A stretch of DNA of 64,000 nucleotides from Brachyhypopomus gauderio (taxonomy: Eukaryota; Chordata; Actinopteri; Gymnotiformes; Hypopomidae): the NCBI RefSeq assembly GCF_052324685.1, contig NC_135213.1:3621646-3685645 (forward strand), read 5' to 3'. The notes below the pieces were generated by a model, which did not search any database, was not told the DNA's origin, and saw nothing but the letters and a program-made list of their open reading frames with translations. Both the position numbers and the translations under genes were made by a program. Shown piece by piece: positions 32,030 through 43,530 of the stretch. Position 1 is the first letter of the stretch. The number at the start of each line of letters is the position of its first letter.

Positions 32030-32543
32030 CAGCCCCGTCGACAGGGGGGGACAACCGGGTCTGTTGTCCCGGGCCCCAGCGCCAGGGGGGGCCCATCAAA
32101 GAGCCCAGCAATTTATTTTTATTTAAAGTATATAATTTTAAATAATCTTGAAATCTTTCATTACTATAACTTTCTTTACTCAAAATAAGCTAAATAGCTA
32201 AAATATATGTTTTTTTCTTACCTATCTTACCTTTTTTTCTTACCTTTCTTACCTGCATATTTTCCATTAAGTGCATACACCCCCGCCTCACACTGAAAAA
32301 TGGTTTGATCCAGCACCGACTGTAGCCGGCTGGTACCCGCCCAACAGCGGGAAATACAGTGGTGGATCGTTAAAGTAAAGTAAATACAGAAATCTGGAGC
32401 GCAGAAAAGAAAGGAAAAACATTTACCTGACGAATTTTAATGTTGCATTGTGTTCCAGGTTTGAATAATGCTGAAATTTAGGCTAAAGTACTTGAAAATG
32501 CTTGAAATTGTAACTACTTCGTTTCACAACAAATAGCTGTCTG
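32030..32543. repeat. Inner hAT left-end unit B (514 bp)
   Basis: Near-identical to the first 514 bases of units A and C. It stops at AGCTGTCTG, directly against unit C. Confidence 0.95.
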
Positions 32544-33222
32544 CAGCCCCGTCGACAGGGGGGGACAACCGGGTCTGTTGTCCCGGGCCCCAGCGCCAGG
32601 GGGGCCCATCAAAGAGCCCAGCAATTTATTTTTATTTAAAGTATATAATTTTAAATAATCTTGAAATCTTTCATTACTATAACTTTCTTTACTCAAAATA
32701 AGCTAAATAGCTAAAATATATGTTTTTTTCTTACCTATCTTACCTTTTTTTCTTACCTTTCTTACCTGCATATTTTCCATTAAGTGCATACACCCCCGCC
32801 TCACACTGAAAAATGGTTTGATCCAGCACCGACTGTAGCCGGCTGGTACCCGCCCAACAGCGGGAAATACAGTGGTGGATCGTTAAAGTAAAGTAAATAC
32901 AGAAATCTGGAGCGCAGAAAAGAAAGGAAAAGCATTTACCTGACGAATTTTAATGTTGCATTGTGTTCCAGGTTTGAATAATGCTGAAATTTAGGCTAAA
33001 GTACTTGAAAATGCTTGAAATTGTAACTACTTCGTTTCACAACAAATAGCTGTCTGACTGAACAGTTCCTGTATTACGTTAAGATTGGGTGTTTTGAAAA
33101 TAAACAACCATTAAATAATGTGATAAAAAGCGAATTATTTCGAATCATTTCGAGTATATTTAACTTAATTAAATTTTTTTTTTAAGTTTAACGTGCTGGG
33201 AAATATTGAAATGGACCTTTAA
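32544..33222. repeat. Inner hAT left-end unit C
   Basis: Starts CAGCCCCGTCGACAGG immediately after unit B and continues into the unique right part of the element (33223-33578), which has a GC-rich stretch near 33300 and a long G run near 33504-33528. Confidence 0.95.
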
Positions 33223-33888
33223 AGTGACGTACAAGTGCTTTAATTCCACCTTGTAAAGGTGTATGAACCCTGCAAACGTGACTTTGTTCATTGCGCTGAA
33301 GCGCGGCGCGCGCGAAGTTACAAAATTAGAGAGGTGCACGACCTCGCGAATCGACAGCGTGTGAGGCCCGGTGGCGGTGCCATTGCGATTACGTAATTTT
33401 CGCCGCGCGGACCCTCGCACCGCGACGCGTCAAGTATAAACCAGTAAGCTGTCAGAAACAGCTTTGATGTGTGGCTACAGAGGGAATTCAAATGACGTTA
33501 TCGGGGGGGTGGGGGGGGGGGGGGGGGGCACATGAAACTTTCTTGTCCCGGGCCCCAGCAAGACTGTCAACGGGCCTGATTATTAATATTTAAAAGTTGT
33601 TCTCTGCACTACTTTATCTAAAATAGTTTTAAAATATTTTTTGAACAATATATTTATGGTCATACTGTAATATTTATAATTCATTTGGTTTTTATTTGTT
33701 TCTTTAATTTAGATTTTACTGTTTTACTGTTGTTTTTGTTCTAAAATAAAAATATATATATATTTATCAAAAACAAAGCTTTGCGGTGTCTGTGTGAGTG
33801 TAAAAACCTGATGATTGATGATGCAGGGGGCGCCAACCAAAATCTCGCCTAGGGCACCACATTGGTCAGGGCCGGCTCTGCTCAGATT

Positions 33889-34430
33889 AGTCATAATTTG
33901 GTTGGTTCTGATCAGATTGGTCTCGACTTCCTGATCCTGAATCTGGGGAGTGTTAGTGTGTGTTAGTCTTTTTGAGTGAGTGTTAGTGTGTAGTTCAGGA
34001 CCAGCTGAGTGAGGAGATCTTTGTTCAACGTCTGGTACAGCAGTGCTTTATAATGGTATGAGTGGAGGTCACTGTGTTTTAGGTGCTTCCAGAATTTGAG
34101 GGCTATATTTTGTTTTTTTTTTTATCAGTGATGGGCATTGGCTTAATTCTGCTCTGCATGCGTTGGTGGTGCTCCTGTGAAATTTAGGTTATTGTTACAA
34201 GCATTTGCATGCAGAATCCCAGTTGGATGTTTGTCAGATTGTTGATTTGTAAGCAGACCCCACTCCTGGATGGAAGTGGTCCAGAATTTTTGTGTGTTGA
34301 GAGTTACTGGTGTGAAATGTTCTTTTCAAATGTCCCATTTGTTCAGGCAAGTAGAATATGCTGTAAATTATTATTGACTTACGCTAATCAAAATGTATAA
34401 CTTAATAAGTGACGCAGCTGCTGTATATTT
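33889..34430. other. Right flank of nested hAT, no gene recognised
   Basis: Repeats of GTTAGTGTG near 33950-33990. This is the continuation of the sequence broken by the hAT at 29607. I cannot assign it to a family. Confidence 0.45.
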
Positions 34431-34740
34431 TCGTAGTCCAGCCCGGATTTTCTGGGACAAGTTGTTTTTTTCTGGTCTCCGCTGCATACCGTCAGCCCGC
34501 ATCAGCTGACCCAGTCCGCGGCCGCGGTCCAACTCGTTCATATGTTTACAGGCTCAGTCCTCGGCCGCGCTGAGCAGGTTTGGAGCAGGGGAGGTAATAG
34601 CACCGTTAAACAGCAGAGTGACTACGGGCCGGGGCCGCAGTTGCGGCAATGGCTCCTCCACGGGCTGAATTAAACCACCGGCGGCCGGCGGCCCACTAAT
34701 CCATTGGCCTACCGGGGAAATCCCCGGTAGTAATGTATGC
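34430..34740. repeat. GC-rich dispersed repeat
   Basis: A GC island in AT-rich surroundings with GGCCGCGGTCC, CGGGCCGGGGCCGC and GGCGGCCGGCGGCCC. Its end GGCCCACTAATCCATTGGCC recurs inverted near 14752, so it is a mobile repeat rather than a CpG-island promoter. Confidence 0.55.
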
Positions 34741-34759
34741 CAGTCCGCGCCTGTGTGTA

Positions 34760-35150
34760 TGGGTTATGTACTTTAATATGTTAATGGGTATATTACATTA
34801 TTACATACATTATTTTCTCTATAGTCTTTAATGTAATTTTGATTTGATTAACTCTGGAAACAATTAAATAAAGCTTGTAATCTAATTCAATATTTGTATG
34901 TGTACATACTCTGCCTGTTAATAATGCCTGGTAATACCCGCTACCCAGTGTATCTTAGATCTAACATATTTGTTGCGAGTGAAATGACGGAGCAGGAGAC
35001 GAGTGTGGCAAAGACACGTCTTTAATGTCCGTATGCCACGAATAAAAAAATAAGGATGTTTAATATTGTATGGAAGGATTGAGAAGTATTCTATAAAACA
35101 GCAGAAAATAAATTTACAACAGCATTTTAATTGGAGAACTTCAAATTAGG
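34760..35150. repeat. Direct repeat, copy 1 (copy 2 at 36976-37220 and 37588-37680)
   Basis: Shares GTACTTTAATATGTTAAT, TCTCTATAGTCTTTAATGTA, CTCTGCCTGTTAATAATGCC and GAGACGAGTGTGGCAAAGAC with 36976-37220. It also shares GGATGTTTAATATTGTATGG with 37594. In copy 2 these two parts are separated by about 370 bases. Confidence 0.75.
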
Positions 35151-35199
35151 CCGCATCTAGAGTAGCCTATTGTGTGCAGGCAAATCCACCATGTCTACA

Positions 35200-35460
35200 G
35201 AAGGATAAGCTCGCGTTGGCGAGAGTCCTACGAGTTGGCTCACGTATGATTCCGGAATTGAGAGATCTGTCATATGCTGAGAGGCTAGAAAGGTTGGGTT
35301 TACACTCGCTATACTATCGGCGCCCGCGTGGGGATCTGATTTTAGTGTAGGCCTATAAAATAGTACACAAAAAAATGGGTCCGGATCTCTCTGGGTTAAT
35401 ACGTTGTGGCGCAAAAGAGACCTGCCGCGACCGCGCGGAGCAATTCAGATACCTCACCGA
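35200..35460 (+). pseudogene. LINE reverse transcriptase fragment
   Basis: Plus-strand reading in shifted frames: ARVLRVGSRMIPELRDLSYA, then ERLERLGLHSLYYRRPRGDL and YKIVHKKMGPD. This is the common C-terminal RT segment of CR1/L2-like LINEs (PELRDLPYEERL...YRRLRGDM). Frameshifts make it dead. It lies upstream of the MHC gene. Confidence 0.7.
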
Positions 35461-36205
35461 GGTCTCTTAAAATGCCGATAATGTTAGCTATATTTTTTGA
35501 GATGCCTATTTTTACTTTCTGTTTTAAATAAAAAGAAAATAAAAGTCTCAGAATTAGAAGGTTGAATCAAAGTTGAAATTTGGAGATTTCTGAGCAACCT
35601 TTTAACATTCAACGTTGAATCAACAACTGACTACTATTTCAACTACAGTTCAACGTTGAAGGTCGGTCACGTGCCAGCTGGGTGTTGTCCACGGTCTTCG
35701 GCTTCACGTAGTTCAGGATTGACTCATTAGAGTTGTTGTTGGATGGGGTCAGAGTCGCTTAGTGCAATGTCGCGCTGTAGTGCTGAACTACAGAAGAAAT
35801 ATCGGAGAATACAGAGGAACTTCTAGATCTCTAACGATGAGCTGAAGGCTCGATGGTAAAAGATCCAATCTCTCACCAAGCCTCAACAACGCCTCAGATT
35901 TGGGAAGACCAGCGCAGGGGAGGCTTTACCTGTCGAGATGCACCTGGCTCTGTACCCGATGGAGACGGCGGCGGACACAGCTTGGCCTGTGTGGCTACGG
36001 CCGAGCACGTTTGAAAGAGTTGCAGCAAATTTTAAGTAAGAGTAATTTTGCTCTTGCTGTATAGCCTATATATGTCTTCGTCTTGACAGGAGGTGATATT
36101 CACGCACGGGTACGGAATATGAATGTTTATCCCAAGATCTAGGTTATAGGCTAGATATATAATTTTTGGTTTTATCAAAGTTTTTCACGACTTTGGGACT
36201 CAATC
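35461..36205. other. Upstream region of MHC class I gene
   Basis: Contains unrecognised repeat-like sequence to about 36050 and then the leader region. I see no clear TATA box, ISRE or SXY module and would not place a promoter by eye. Confidence 0.4.
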
Positions 36206-39200
36206 ATGAAAGCTCTGCTCTTTCTGGCGTTAATGATTTGTTCGACATTATCGGGTGAGAAGCTGTGGCTAATGGCTCTAATTTATGTGTAATCTTCTTG
36301 GCTTTGTCAGTGTATGTAAAAAAAAAATTCAGGACTTTCAGGCAGGTGCTAATCCTTGTAATTTTACAGTAAATATGGAAAATTTAATCCAAGATATCCT
36401 AAATACAACTCGCGGTATTATTATTACGTGATTACTGCGCCAACATATTAAACTGTATATTTTACACTACTCTTTTCCTTGAAATTTAGTTTATAAAGTT
36501 TATATTGAAAGGCTACAAACAATGATGGTGATAATGTGTAACCAGTGCCAGATTTAATTCTGCTATAACCTCTAGACCCGTGTGTGGTGAGATGTTGATC
36601 TTTGTAGATTATTTTATGTAGTTTATGTTATGAAGTTTATCTCCTAATACGTTTAATTTTACTAAACAACTATTTTAAGCTATTTTAAATATTTTAATGC
36701 CATATTATATTTTAAACTATTTTAATGCTATATTAGCATTAGTTTATCAAACAAAACAAATTATTAGTGTTTATTTTTGTTTGTTTGTTAGAAATTACAC
36801 TGTGAAGTTAACAGAATTTCATTTTAACTCAGAAAAGTTAGCTAACGCGGAAGTCAGTGTGTATGCTAGTCAGTCTTCTCGAAGCTTCTATTGGAATGTG
36901 GAATCGGCCGGAACTCACTAGAAACAAAGCTCGTGCGCGTCTCTAGCGGGACAGTTTTGGAAAACACTGGCGATTGTGTATGGTTTATGTACTTTAATGT
37001 GTTAATTACATACACTATTTTCTCTATAGTCTTTAATGTAACTTTTGAGTTGATTAACTCTGGAAACAATTTAAGAAAGCTTGTATTCGAATTCAATATT
37101 TGTATATGTATATAGGTTACTCTGCCTGTTAATAATGCCTGGTAATACTAACATATTTGTCGCGAGTGAAATGAGGGAGCAGGAGACGAGTGTGGCAAAG
37201 ACACGTCTCTAATGTCCGTATGCCACGAATCAAAAAACAAAACAAAGAAGCGCCGTAGTGCAGTAATCACACTCGTAGCTGAAAGCGGGCCGAGAAAGTC
37301 TCTCCGTTCGCCAAGTTACGGACTTTGCGCCTATAGCGCTTGCAGTTGTATTCGCCTTCGCTATGTGCGTCCAGCTTTTCTCATTTACCTTTGAGTGCTG
37401 TTATTGCTGTATGATGGACATTAGAGATTACACGGCGCCATACTCCGCGTCTGCTGCGTATGCCACTCCGTTACACTATTCATGTTTTCGCAACTGTTTA
37501 GCATTTACTAACAACTCTGACGGTACTTCGCTGTATGAATGGAAAAACGTTATTTGACAGGATTTCAAATTTCTCCTGTATGCAGGTGGAGGATGTTTAA
37601 TATTGTATGGAATGAGTGAGAAGTATTCTATAAAACAGCAGAAAATATTTACAACAGGAATTGAATTGGAGAAGTTAAAGTAATCACACTCGTAGCTCAA
37701 AGCGGGCTGAGATAGTCTCTAGACGCCGGGCGAGCGAAACACAACAGCGGCAGCAGCGCGGGATCTCTCAAGGGCTTTGAGATGCACATCACTGACGGTT
37801 CAGACCTGTGGCTATCAGTAGTGAACAATGAAGGGTCGTTCGCGAACGTTTAAATGTATTTATTTGTTTATTTAGTCTGCAATCCAGCCATTCCGTTTCA
37901 ATATAAGAGATAATCAGTCAATAGTGAATCATAGTAAGAGCTGTTTAGTGTTTTGATTAAAACCCGGAAACACTTTCAGTATCGCTCTCCTCGAGGAGAG
38001 CGAGCAGGTGCGCGCGAGAGAGCCGTAATCCACATACAAGAGAGAAAGTTCAGCAAATGTGCAGCGCTAGAAAATGTAACTCAGTGCATTTTACTGATGA
38101 TATTAACATCAATGATGAACAGTTAATGAACAGCAAATTTTGCTACCTGGCCTTAAACGTAGGCCTAATTTAAACATAACTTAAATTTGAAAACCATTCA
38201 AAAGTATATAAAATTGATTTCAAAAGTATTCCAATTCACAAGTATATTTTAATAACTATATTTAAAAAACAACAGTTTTAAAGAACAAATGAAGGAAGTT
38301 TGTATGATGTTGTTTAGCCAAACTGGGCCTACATTCAAGCATATAAACCTATTAGAAACAGTAAAACAATTTATAGTTACGCTATAGCGCCTCCTGCTGC
38401 TTAAAAAAAAGAACGGCCATTTTTTAAACGAATGGGAGCCAAGAGATCCGGTTCCCTTCAAAGAGCCATAATCCCCTTCACTAGTAGGGAATAGGGAACA
38501 GTTGCGTGAGCTGATGAAGAGATGTGTCAATATACAGGGTATTGTTCACAAGGGAAAGGAGTATCATGAATGTGTGTGTGTGTGTGTGTGTGTGTGTGGG
38601 CGTCTCCCTTGTAATAATGCTCTAGACATCATTCACTTTAGACATTATTGTTTCTTTGTATTTATCTTGTTTAGGTGTCTTTATTCAATCAAAAGAGAAA
38701 TCGAATCAAATTCCCTGGAATTACCATTTTAACATAATTGACGCGTGATGTACACCACCAATCAAAATTAGTGTACATTTGTACACGGTCCCTAGCAGTT
38801 AGTATCTGATCAGTACAGAGTTTGAGTGTAAGCAGCCACTGCATAATGTGTGTTTTACACATTCTACCACACTAGTGTGTGTTGGCCAGGGTTACAACCT
38901 GAGACATCTGAATTGTTTGTTCACTCTGGAAATTATAAAGGATCTGAGAAATGTTTCATTTTCTTTTGCAAATAACTTTTGAGTTCAACAGGAAATCTGA
39001 CTGTTTTGAGTTGGTAAAGTCTTGGATCCACAACGTTTGTGTCTGAGTTTTCATGTTTTAATAAAAAATAATGGTTGTTTTTCTTGTTACAGATAATTAT
39101 TCTCTACGTTATACCTGCACTGTGGTTACTTCAAGAATAAATGACCCAGAGTGCACTGCTGCTGTTCTGGTGGATGGTGAGCAGTGTGTGAACATTTACA

Positions 39201-42200
39201 GCAAGGCTGAAACACAACATCCATACAGCAACACAACACAGATTCAGCAGACAATTCAGGAGATCTTCAGTGATAATGGAGTTACAGCAAATGGAAACAT
39301 TAACCAGACTGAAGGTGAGGACGAACACACTGAGAAACAGCAGTAGAGTCACAGTTAACAACATTCACTATTACAGTCTAGTAGTATCCATGGACACCAG
39401 CAATCAGGCAGTAACAGTCTGATGGATTCTGTACCTCTGGATTCTCTGCCAGTCTGTAGTGTTCAGTTTCAATACATGTTACTTGGTTACAGTCACATAG
39501 CAACAACAGACAGAGAACATGTACCTACATCACCTTTACAGTTACACTTTTTATTAGCATGTGTGCCCTCTGGTAAATAATTGCATGAATAATTGTTGTT
39601 ACATATAGGGTTAGTGTTATATTAAGTAGTTAATAATATTGATCTTGACCTGGAACCTAATAATGTAAAGGATTGTGTACCTGAAAATTATTTACTGAAA
39701 ACTTTACTACTATAAACATTATGCACAGAATATGTACTAACTATTATGTAAAGGATTGTGTACCTGAAAACTATTTATTTTACTACTATAAACAAGGGTG
39801 ATGTAAAGGATTGAATATGAGGACATAAAAAGAAAAAGACCCAATTATTCTGTAGTTCTGTGGAGCCCCACACAGAGAAATGTTTAATAGACACTAAATA
39901 TTCTTCCAATTGCACAAAAGCCTCATTTAGAAAACATACTAAACTTTCACAAAATAAAATCACAATTTACAAAATAAACTCAGTGGTGTGTGTGTATCTG
40001 CAGTGGTTCACACGGTACAAGTGATGTACGGTTGTGAGCTGGATGATAATGGAACCAAGAGAGGCTACAAGCTGTACGGCTACGATGGAGAAGATTACAT
40101 CAGTCTGGATATGAACACCCACACCTGGACTCCAGCTAGTGATAACGCCAAAATTACCAAACTCAAGTGGGATTTAAATGGTGTGGACAAAGCATACTAC
40201 CTGGAAACCAACTGTACTGAGTGGTTACAGAAGTATGTGTCTGATGGCACAGACACTCTGGAGAGGAAAGGTAGAGTGTGTGATCTGCTCTGTTAGTGTA
40301 ACTGCATCCACTACTCAGACACACTGTGTTCCCCCTCATCACTGTAACCCTGCTGTTCAGACACACTGCATTCCTGTCATTTCTGTGAGTCATTTTAGCA
40401 AAAATAATTTCTATCATTATTATTATTTGGACAAAAAGCTGACTTTAAGATGGACATTCAGTCATTTGGTCATAGAAACGATGGAAGTGGTTTGTGATGT
40501 TCAAGGCAGTCGGCCACATTGTCCAGTACTCAACATCAAACTGTAGTCTGAAGGACATACTGACTGTGGCTGTGTGGTGTTGCACACCTTATCACTTGAA
40601 TGTATTATGGGTGTTAGTTGCATATATATGATCCTTGGTATTTTGAGATCTGTATATGTTCTGAATTTACTTTTTTTCTCTATATATATCACCCCAGTTC
40701 CTCCTGAAGTGACCGTGTTTCAGAAGGACTCCTCTTCTCCAGTGGTGTGTCATACTACAGGTTTCTTCCCCAGAGGAGTGGAGATCTCCTGGCAGAAGAA
40801 TGGAGAAGACCTTCAAGAGGACGTGGAGCTCACAGAGACGTTACCCAACCAGGATGGAACCTTCCAGAAGAGAAGCAATCTGACAGTCTCACCTGAGGAG
40901 CTGGACAGGAATGAGTACACCTGTGTAGTTCAGCACAGTGGACTGGAGAAGGACTTAGTGCTGAGAGTGACTGAACGCAGAGTCCTGAACACAGGTAGGA
41001 GGATAAAATGGAGAAAATGCTGTATTTGTTTACCTTCTAAAATATATTTTAGATCAGCAGAGGTCTACAATGTACCACACTGGTGTTTCAGGTGGAGTGT
41101 CCAGTGGTGTCATCGTTGGTGTCATCATTGGTGTCATCATTGGTGTAGTTGGTGTGTCTGTTCTCCTCCTGGTCCTCACTGACTGTGTTAAATTGTTCAT
41201 CTGGAGGAAGAAGAAGAATGGTGAGAGATGAGGGAGATGTGATGTCAAAGGAATTAAATTATGTATTATGAGCATAGTGGGTTTAATAGGGATTTAACAA
41301 GATTAGTATTTGATACTAATCTGATCTCAAGGATATTTGTTCTGGGTCAGTTTTTCTTTAACCTCTAAACTTTCTAGACTGATCTTCACTAAACTGGTGT
41401 CCTTCTCAGATGTTCTCATTCCCACAGCAGAAATAGTAAACACTTAGCTTCTCTTTTGATCATAAACCTGGTCCATACACTGTCACAGATATTACAATAT
41501 CTTCATCAGACATGTCACCCTGCTAAGATTTAGCAATTATTTTTCGTCACTGTAAAATCAGATTAAAATTATACCAGTGACAGTGTGAGCTCTAAGGTTT
41601 CTTTGTCCAGTTCTGAGGACATCCAACACCCTGATGTGGTGCTGGGTTATCCTGCCTAGTATCATGTCTAGCATCCTGTCTAGATTTCTAAGACTTACTA
41701 AAGTGAAAGACCTGTCGATGAGTTACTAATGTAATAGACCCATCTTAGAGTTACTGATATAGAAGACCTGTGTAATAGTTACTAATGTAAAAGACCTGTC
41801 TAAGAGTTACTAACGAGAAAAACCTGTCTAATAGTTCATAATGTAAAAGACCTGTCTAATAGCTACTAATGCATAGTAGTGCATACAAGTGATACAGTTA
41901 AAACGAATGGATTATAGAGTCGTGTTGTTCAGATCATTAATCTCTGAGTGTTTAACTCTGAATCTGTTCCATGTTTTGCAGCCTCTGATGGAGGTTCATC
42001 GTCCACCAACCCACACGACTGCATCGTCATGTCCCAGCTGAATTCACAAGGTAAGGGTGTTCTGCTTGTTTCTTTGTTTCTTTATGGAGAGCAGTGTGTT
42101 CTCGATAAGGTTGTTTAAACTGCAGCTCTGTGTAAGCCTCATCCAGCATCTCTTTGCATTTCTCTATTTTTTATGCAGAGACATGATGAAAGAGATCAAG

Positions 42201-42355
42201 ATTATTTGTTTGTGTTGTTCAGTTCCCTTCATCATTAATCTCTGATTGTTTAATAACTTTGAATCTGTTCCCCATGTTTTACAGCCTCTCGTGGAGGATC
42301 ATCGTTCACCAACCCGGAAGACTCCTGCGAGTCCGGACGACTCTGTCCAAGCTGA
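36206..42355 (+). CDS. MHC class I heavy chain, divergent, seven exons (367 aa)
   Basis: Exons: 36206-36254 signal peptide (MKALLFLALMICSTLS), 39093-39314 alpha1, 40004-40270 alpha2, 40698-40994 alpha3, 41092-41220 transmembrane, 41982-42050 and 42285-42355 tail, stop TGA 42353-42355. All introns are GT-AG and all junctions phase 1, typical of MHC class I. Alpha2 keeps the Cys pair (YGCE, NCTEW), YGYDGED, and the peptide-end residues equivalent to T143, K146, W147 (ITKLKW), Y159 and Y171. Alpha3 is a C1-set Ig domain (VVCHTTGFFPRG, YTCVVQHSG). Alpha1 is unusual: 74 codons, about a dozen fewer than usual, with three cysteines (YTCTV, PECTA, EQCVN), while SLRY keeps Y7. The membrane exon ends WRKKKN. 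Intron 1 is 2.8 kb and full of repeats. It is probably a non-classical or divergent U/L-type teleost molecule; lineage not assigned. Expected partner beta2-microglobulin at the cell surface. Confidence 0.85.
36976..37220. repeat. Direct repeat, copy 2, in MHC intron 1
   Basis: Matches 34900-35050 region by region (see copy 1), with small deletions. The companion piece lies at 37588-37680. Confidence 0.75.
37221..39092. other. MHC intron 1 repeat-rich sequence
   Basis: Contains GTAATCACACTCGTAGCT twice (near 37264 and 37680), a CGTTCGCGAACG palindrome near 37838, and CAAGAGATCCGGTTCCCTTC near 38440, which looks like a hAT/MITE end. (GT)n occurs at about 38570-38598. No exon is recognised; the missing codons of alpha1 were not found here. 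Confidence 0.5.
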
Positions 42356-42632
42356 TTTCAATCGGTAAACAGTGTCTTCACAACATTTTTTTCTAAATTA
42401 CACATATATCATGCACTGTCTGTGTAAGCCTGATCCAACCATAAATCTCACATAGAAACTTCTTCTTTATATTTTTTGTATACAGAAAGATGATGGAAGA
42501 ACCAGGAGAGACATCCGAGACATCATTACTCCAGTCTCCATCACACTTGACAAGTGTGTCATGGTGTATCTCACTTGTCTCTTCCCTTTCTTACCAAAAG
42601 CTTATGTACAGCTGTAGATATGTTAATGTAAA

Positions 42633-42638
42633 ATTAAA
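42633..42638 (+). promoter_or_regulatory. Candidate polyadenylation signal ATTAAA
   Basis: ATTAAA about 280 bases after the MHC stop codon, followed by a GT/T-rich element (GTGTGTTTGTTTTTG) near 42660. A canonical AATAAA also occurs at 43012. Confidence 0.5.
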
Positions 42639-42639
42639 A

Positions 42640-43530
42640 GTAAAGATTTGTCTAACGTAGTGTGTTTGTTTTTGAAAGCCATTATTTTCATGATTCAGCA
42701 GCTTCATGATTTTTAAAAAATCTCATACAGTATGATCCAAAGTCTGACCGATTACCAAGAATGTTTTTCATAATTTATTTAAAAAATAACGGTTATAATA
42801 AAAAAAAACATTTTCTTCGTTTATACATATTATATACTACCAGGATAGTATAATATTTGTACAAAGTTAAAATATATTTAAATATCCTACATATGGTCCT
42901 GTACATGGAATACAAGCTCCTCCCGTAATGAGACACAAATGCCTCGTATAATAACAGGGAGCAGGTGAGTAATTCCTGCAGGGGGCAGCAGGTCTTCAAG
43001 TTATCACAAGAAATAAAGAATTTATCACTCATAATTGTTTAGGTTTTATTTATTTATTTTTTGATGAGCTGAATTCCTGAGTAATAATACATCAGCAAAA
43101 TAGTCAGATAGCAGTCATATAAATGCAAAACTATTTATTAGAATATCGGCACCAAGGTAAATAGTTTTGCTTAAGGGATCTGGACCCATGCACTTGTAAA
43201 GGTGCTTTGTGACTTGAGCATATATCATGGGTTAAAGTTCTCCGTCACTACGACGGATTTCCGTAATTAGATTTTTTGGGGGGGGGGAAATCCGTCAAAT
43301 CATAATAATAAACCACACGCGCGCGTGCTATCTGTTTTGAGGCCGAAATATAATCCTCTCACTGGCGCTCATCAGCGCTGGATGGATGACGGCGGTGTCA
43401 TTTAATTGACTTGCGGGTCATCCCGCCTTCCGATTTTCGGACATTACGTAAAAAGCTACCTCCCTCTTGCCTTAAGTCCAGTTTGTTTTGGTCAGTTTAT
43501 GTTTTCAACTTGATTGGTGCCGAAGACATC
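42640..43530. other. Intergenic after MHC class I gene
   Basis: A short L2 3'-UTR scrap (AAGGGATCTGGACCCATG) lies near 43174. 43240-43500 is a GC-rich, CG-rich piece starting GTCACTACGACGGATTTCCG, likely a MITE. No gene. Confidence 0.45.

Larger units (their letters stand above)
30664..33578. mobile_element. Inner hAT element nested in the outer one
   Basis: Left end CAGCCCCGTCGACAGG and right end CTGTCAACGGGCCTG are imperfect inverted repeats. They are bordered by a perfect 8-bp duplication ATTATTAA at 30656-30663 and 33579-33586. The interior repeats the left end two more times and contains a piggyBac-like fragment. No long transposase reading is present. Confidence 0.9.
29615..33880 (+). 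mobile_element. Outer hAT element (4266 bp) with nested insertion
   Basis: Left end CAGGGCCGGCCCTTCC and right end GGTCAGGGCCGGCTCTG form an imperfect terminal inverted repeat. It is flanked by a perfect 8-bp duplication CTCAGATT at 29607-29614 and 33881-33888. The interior keeps a short hAT transposase first exon at 29938-29997 but no core or dimerisation domain. A second hAT element occupies 30664-33578. Confidence 0.9.

Noticed and set aside
34470-34740. GC-rich region as a CpG-island promoter for the MHC gene
   Set aside because: Part of it recurs inverted at 14752, so it is a mobile repeat, and it is 1.5 kb from the leader exon.
37803-37850. CGTTCGCGAACG palindrome as a regulatory operator
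   Set aside because: It lies in repeat-derived intron sequence and similar motifs are common in fish MITE ends.
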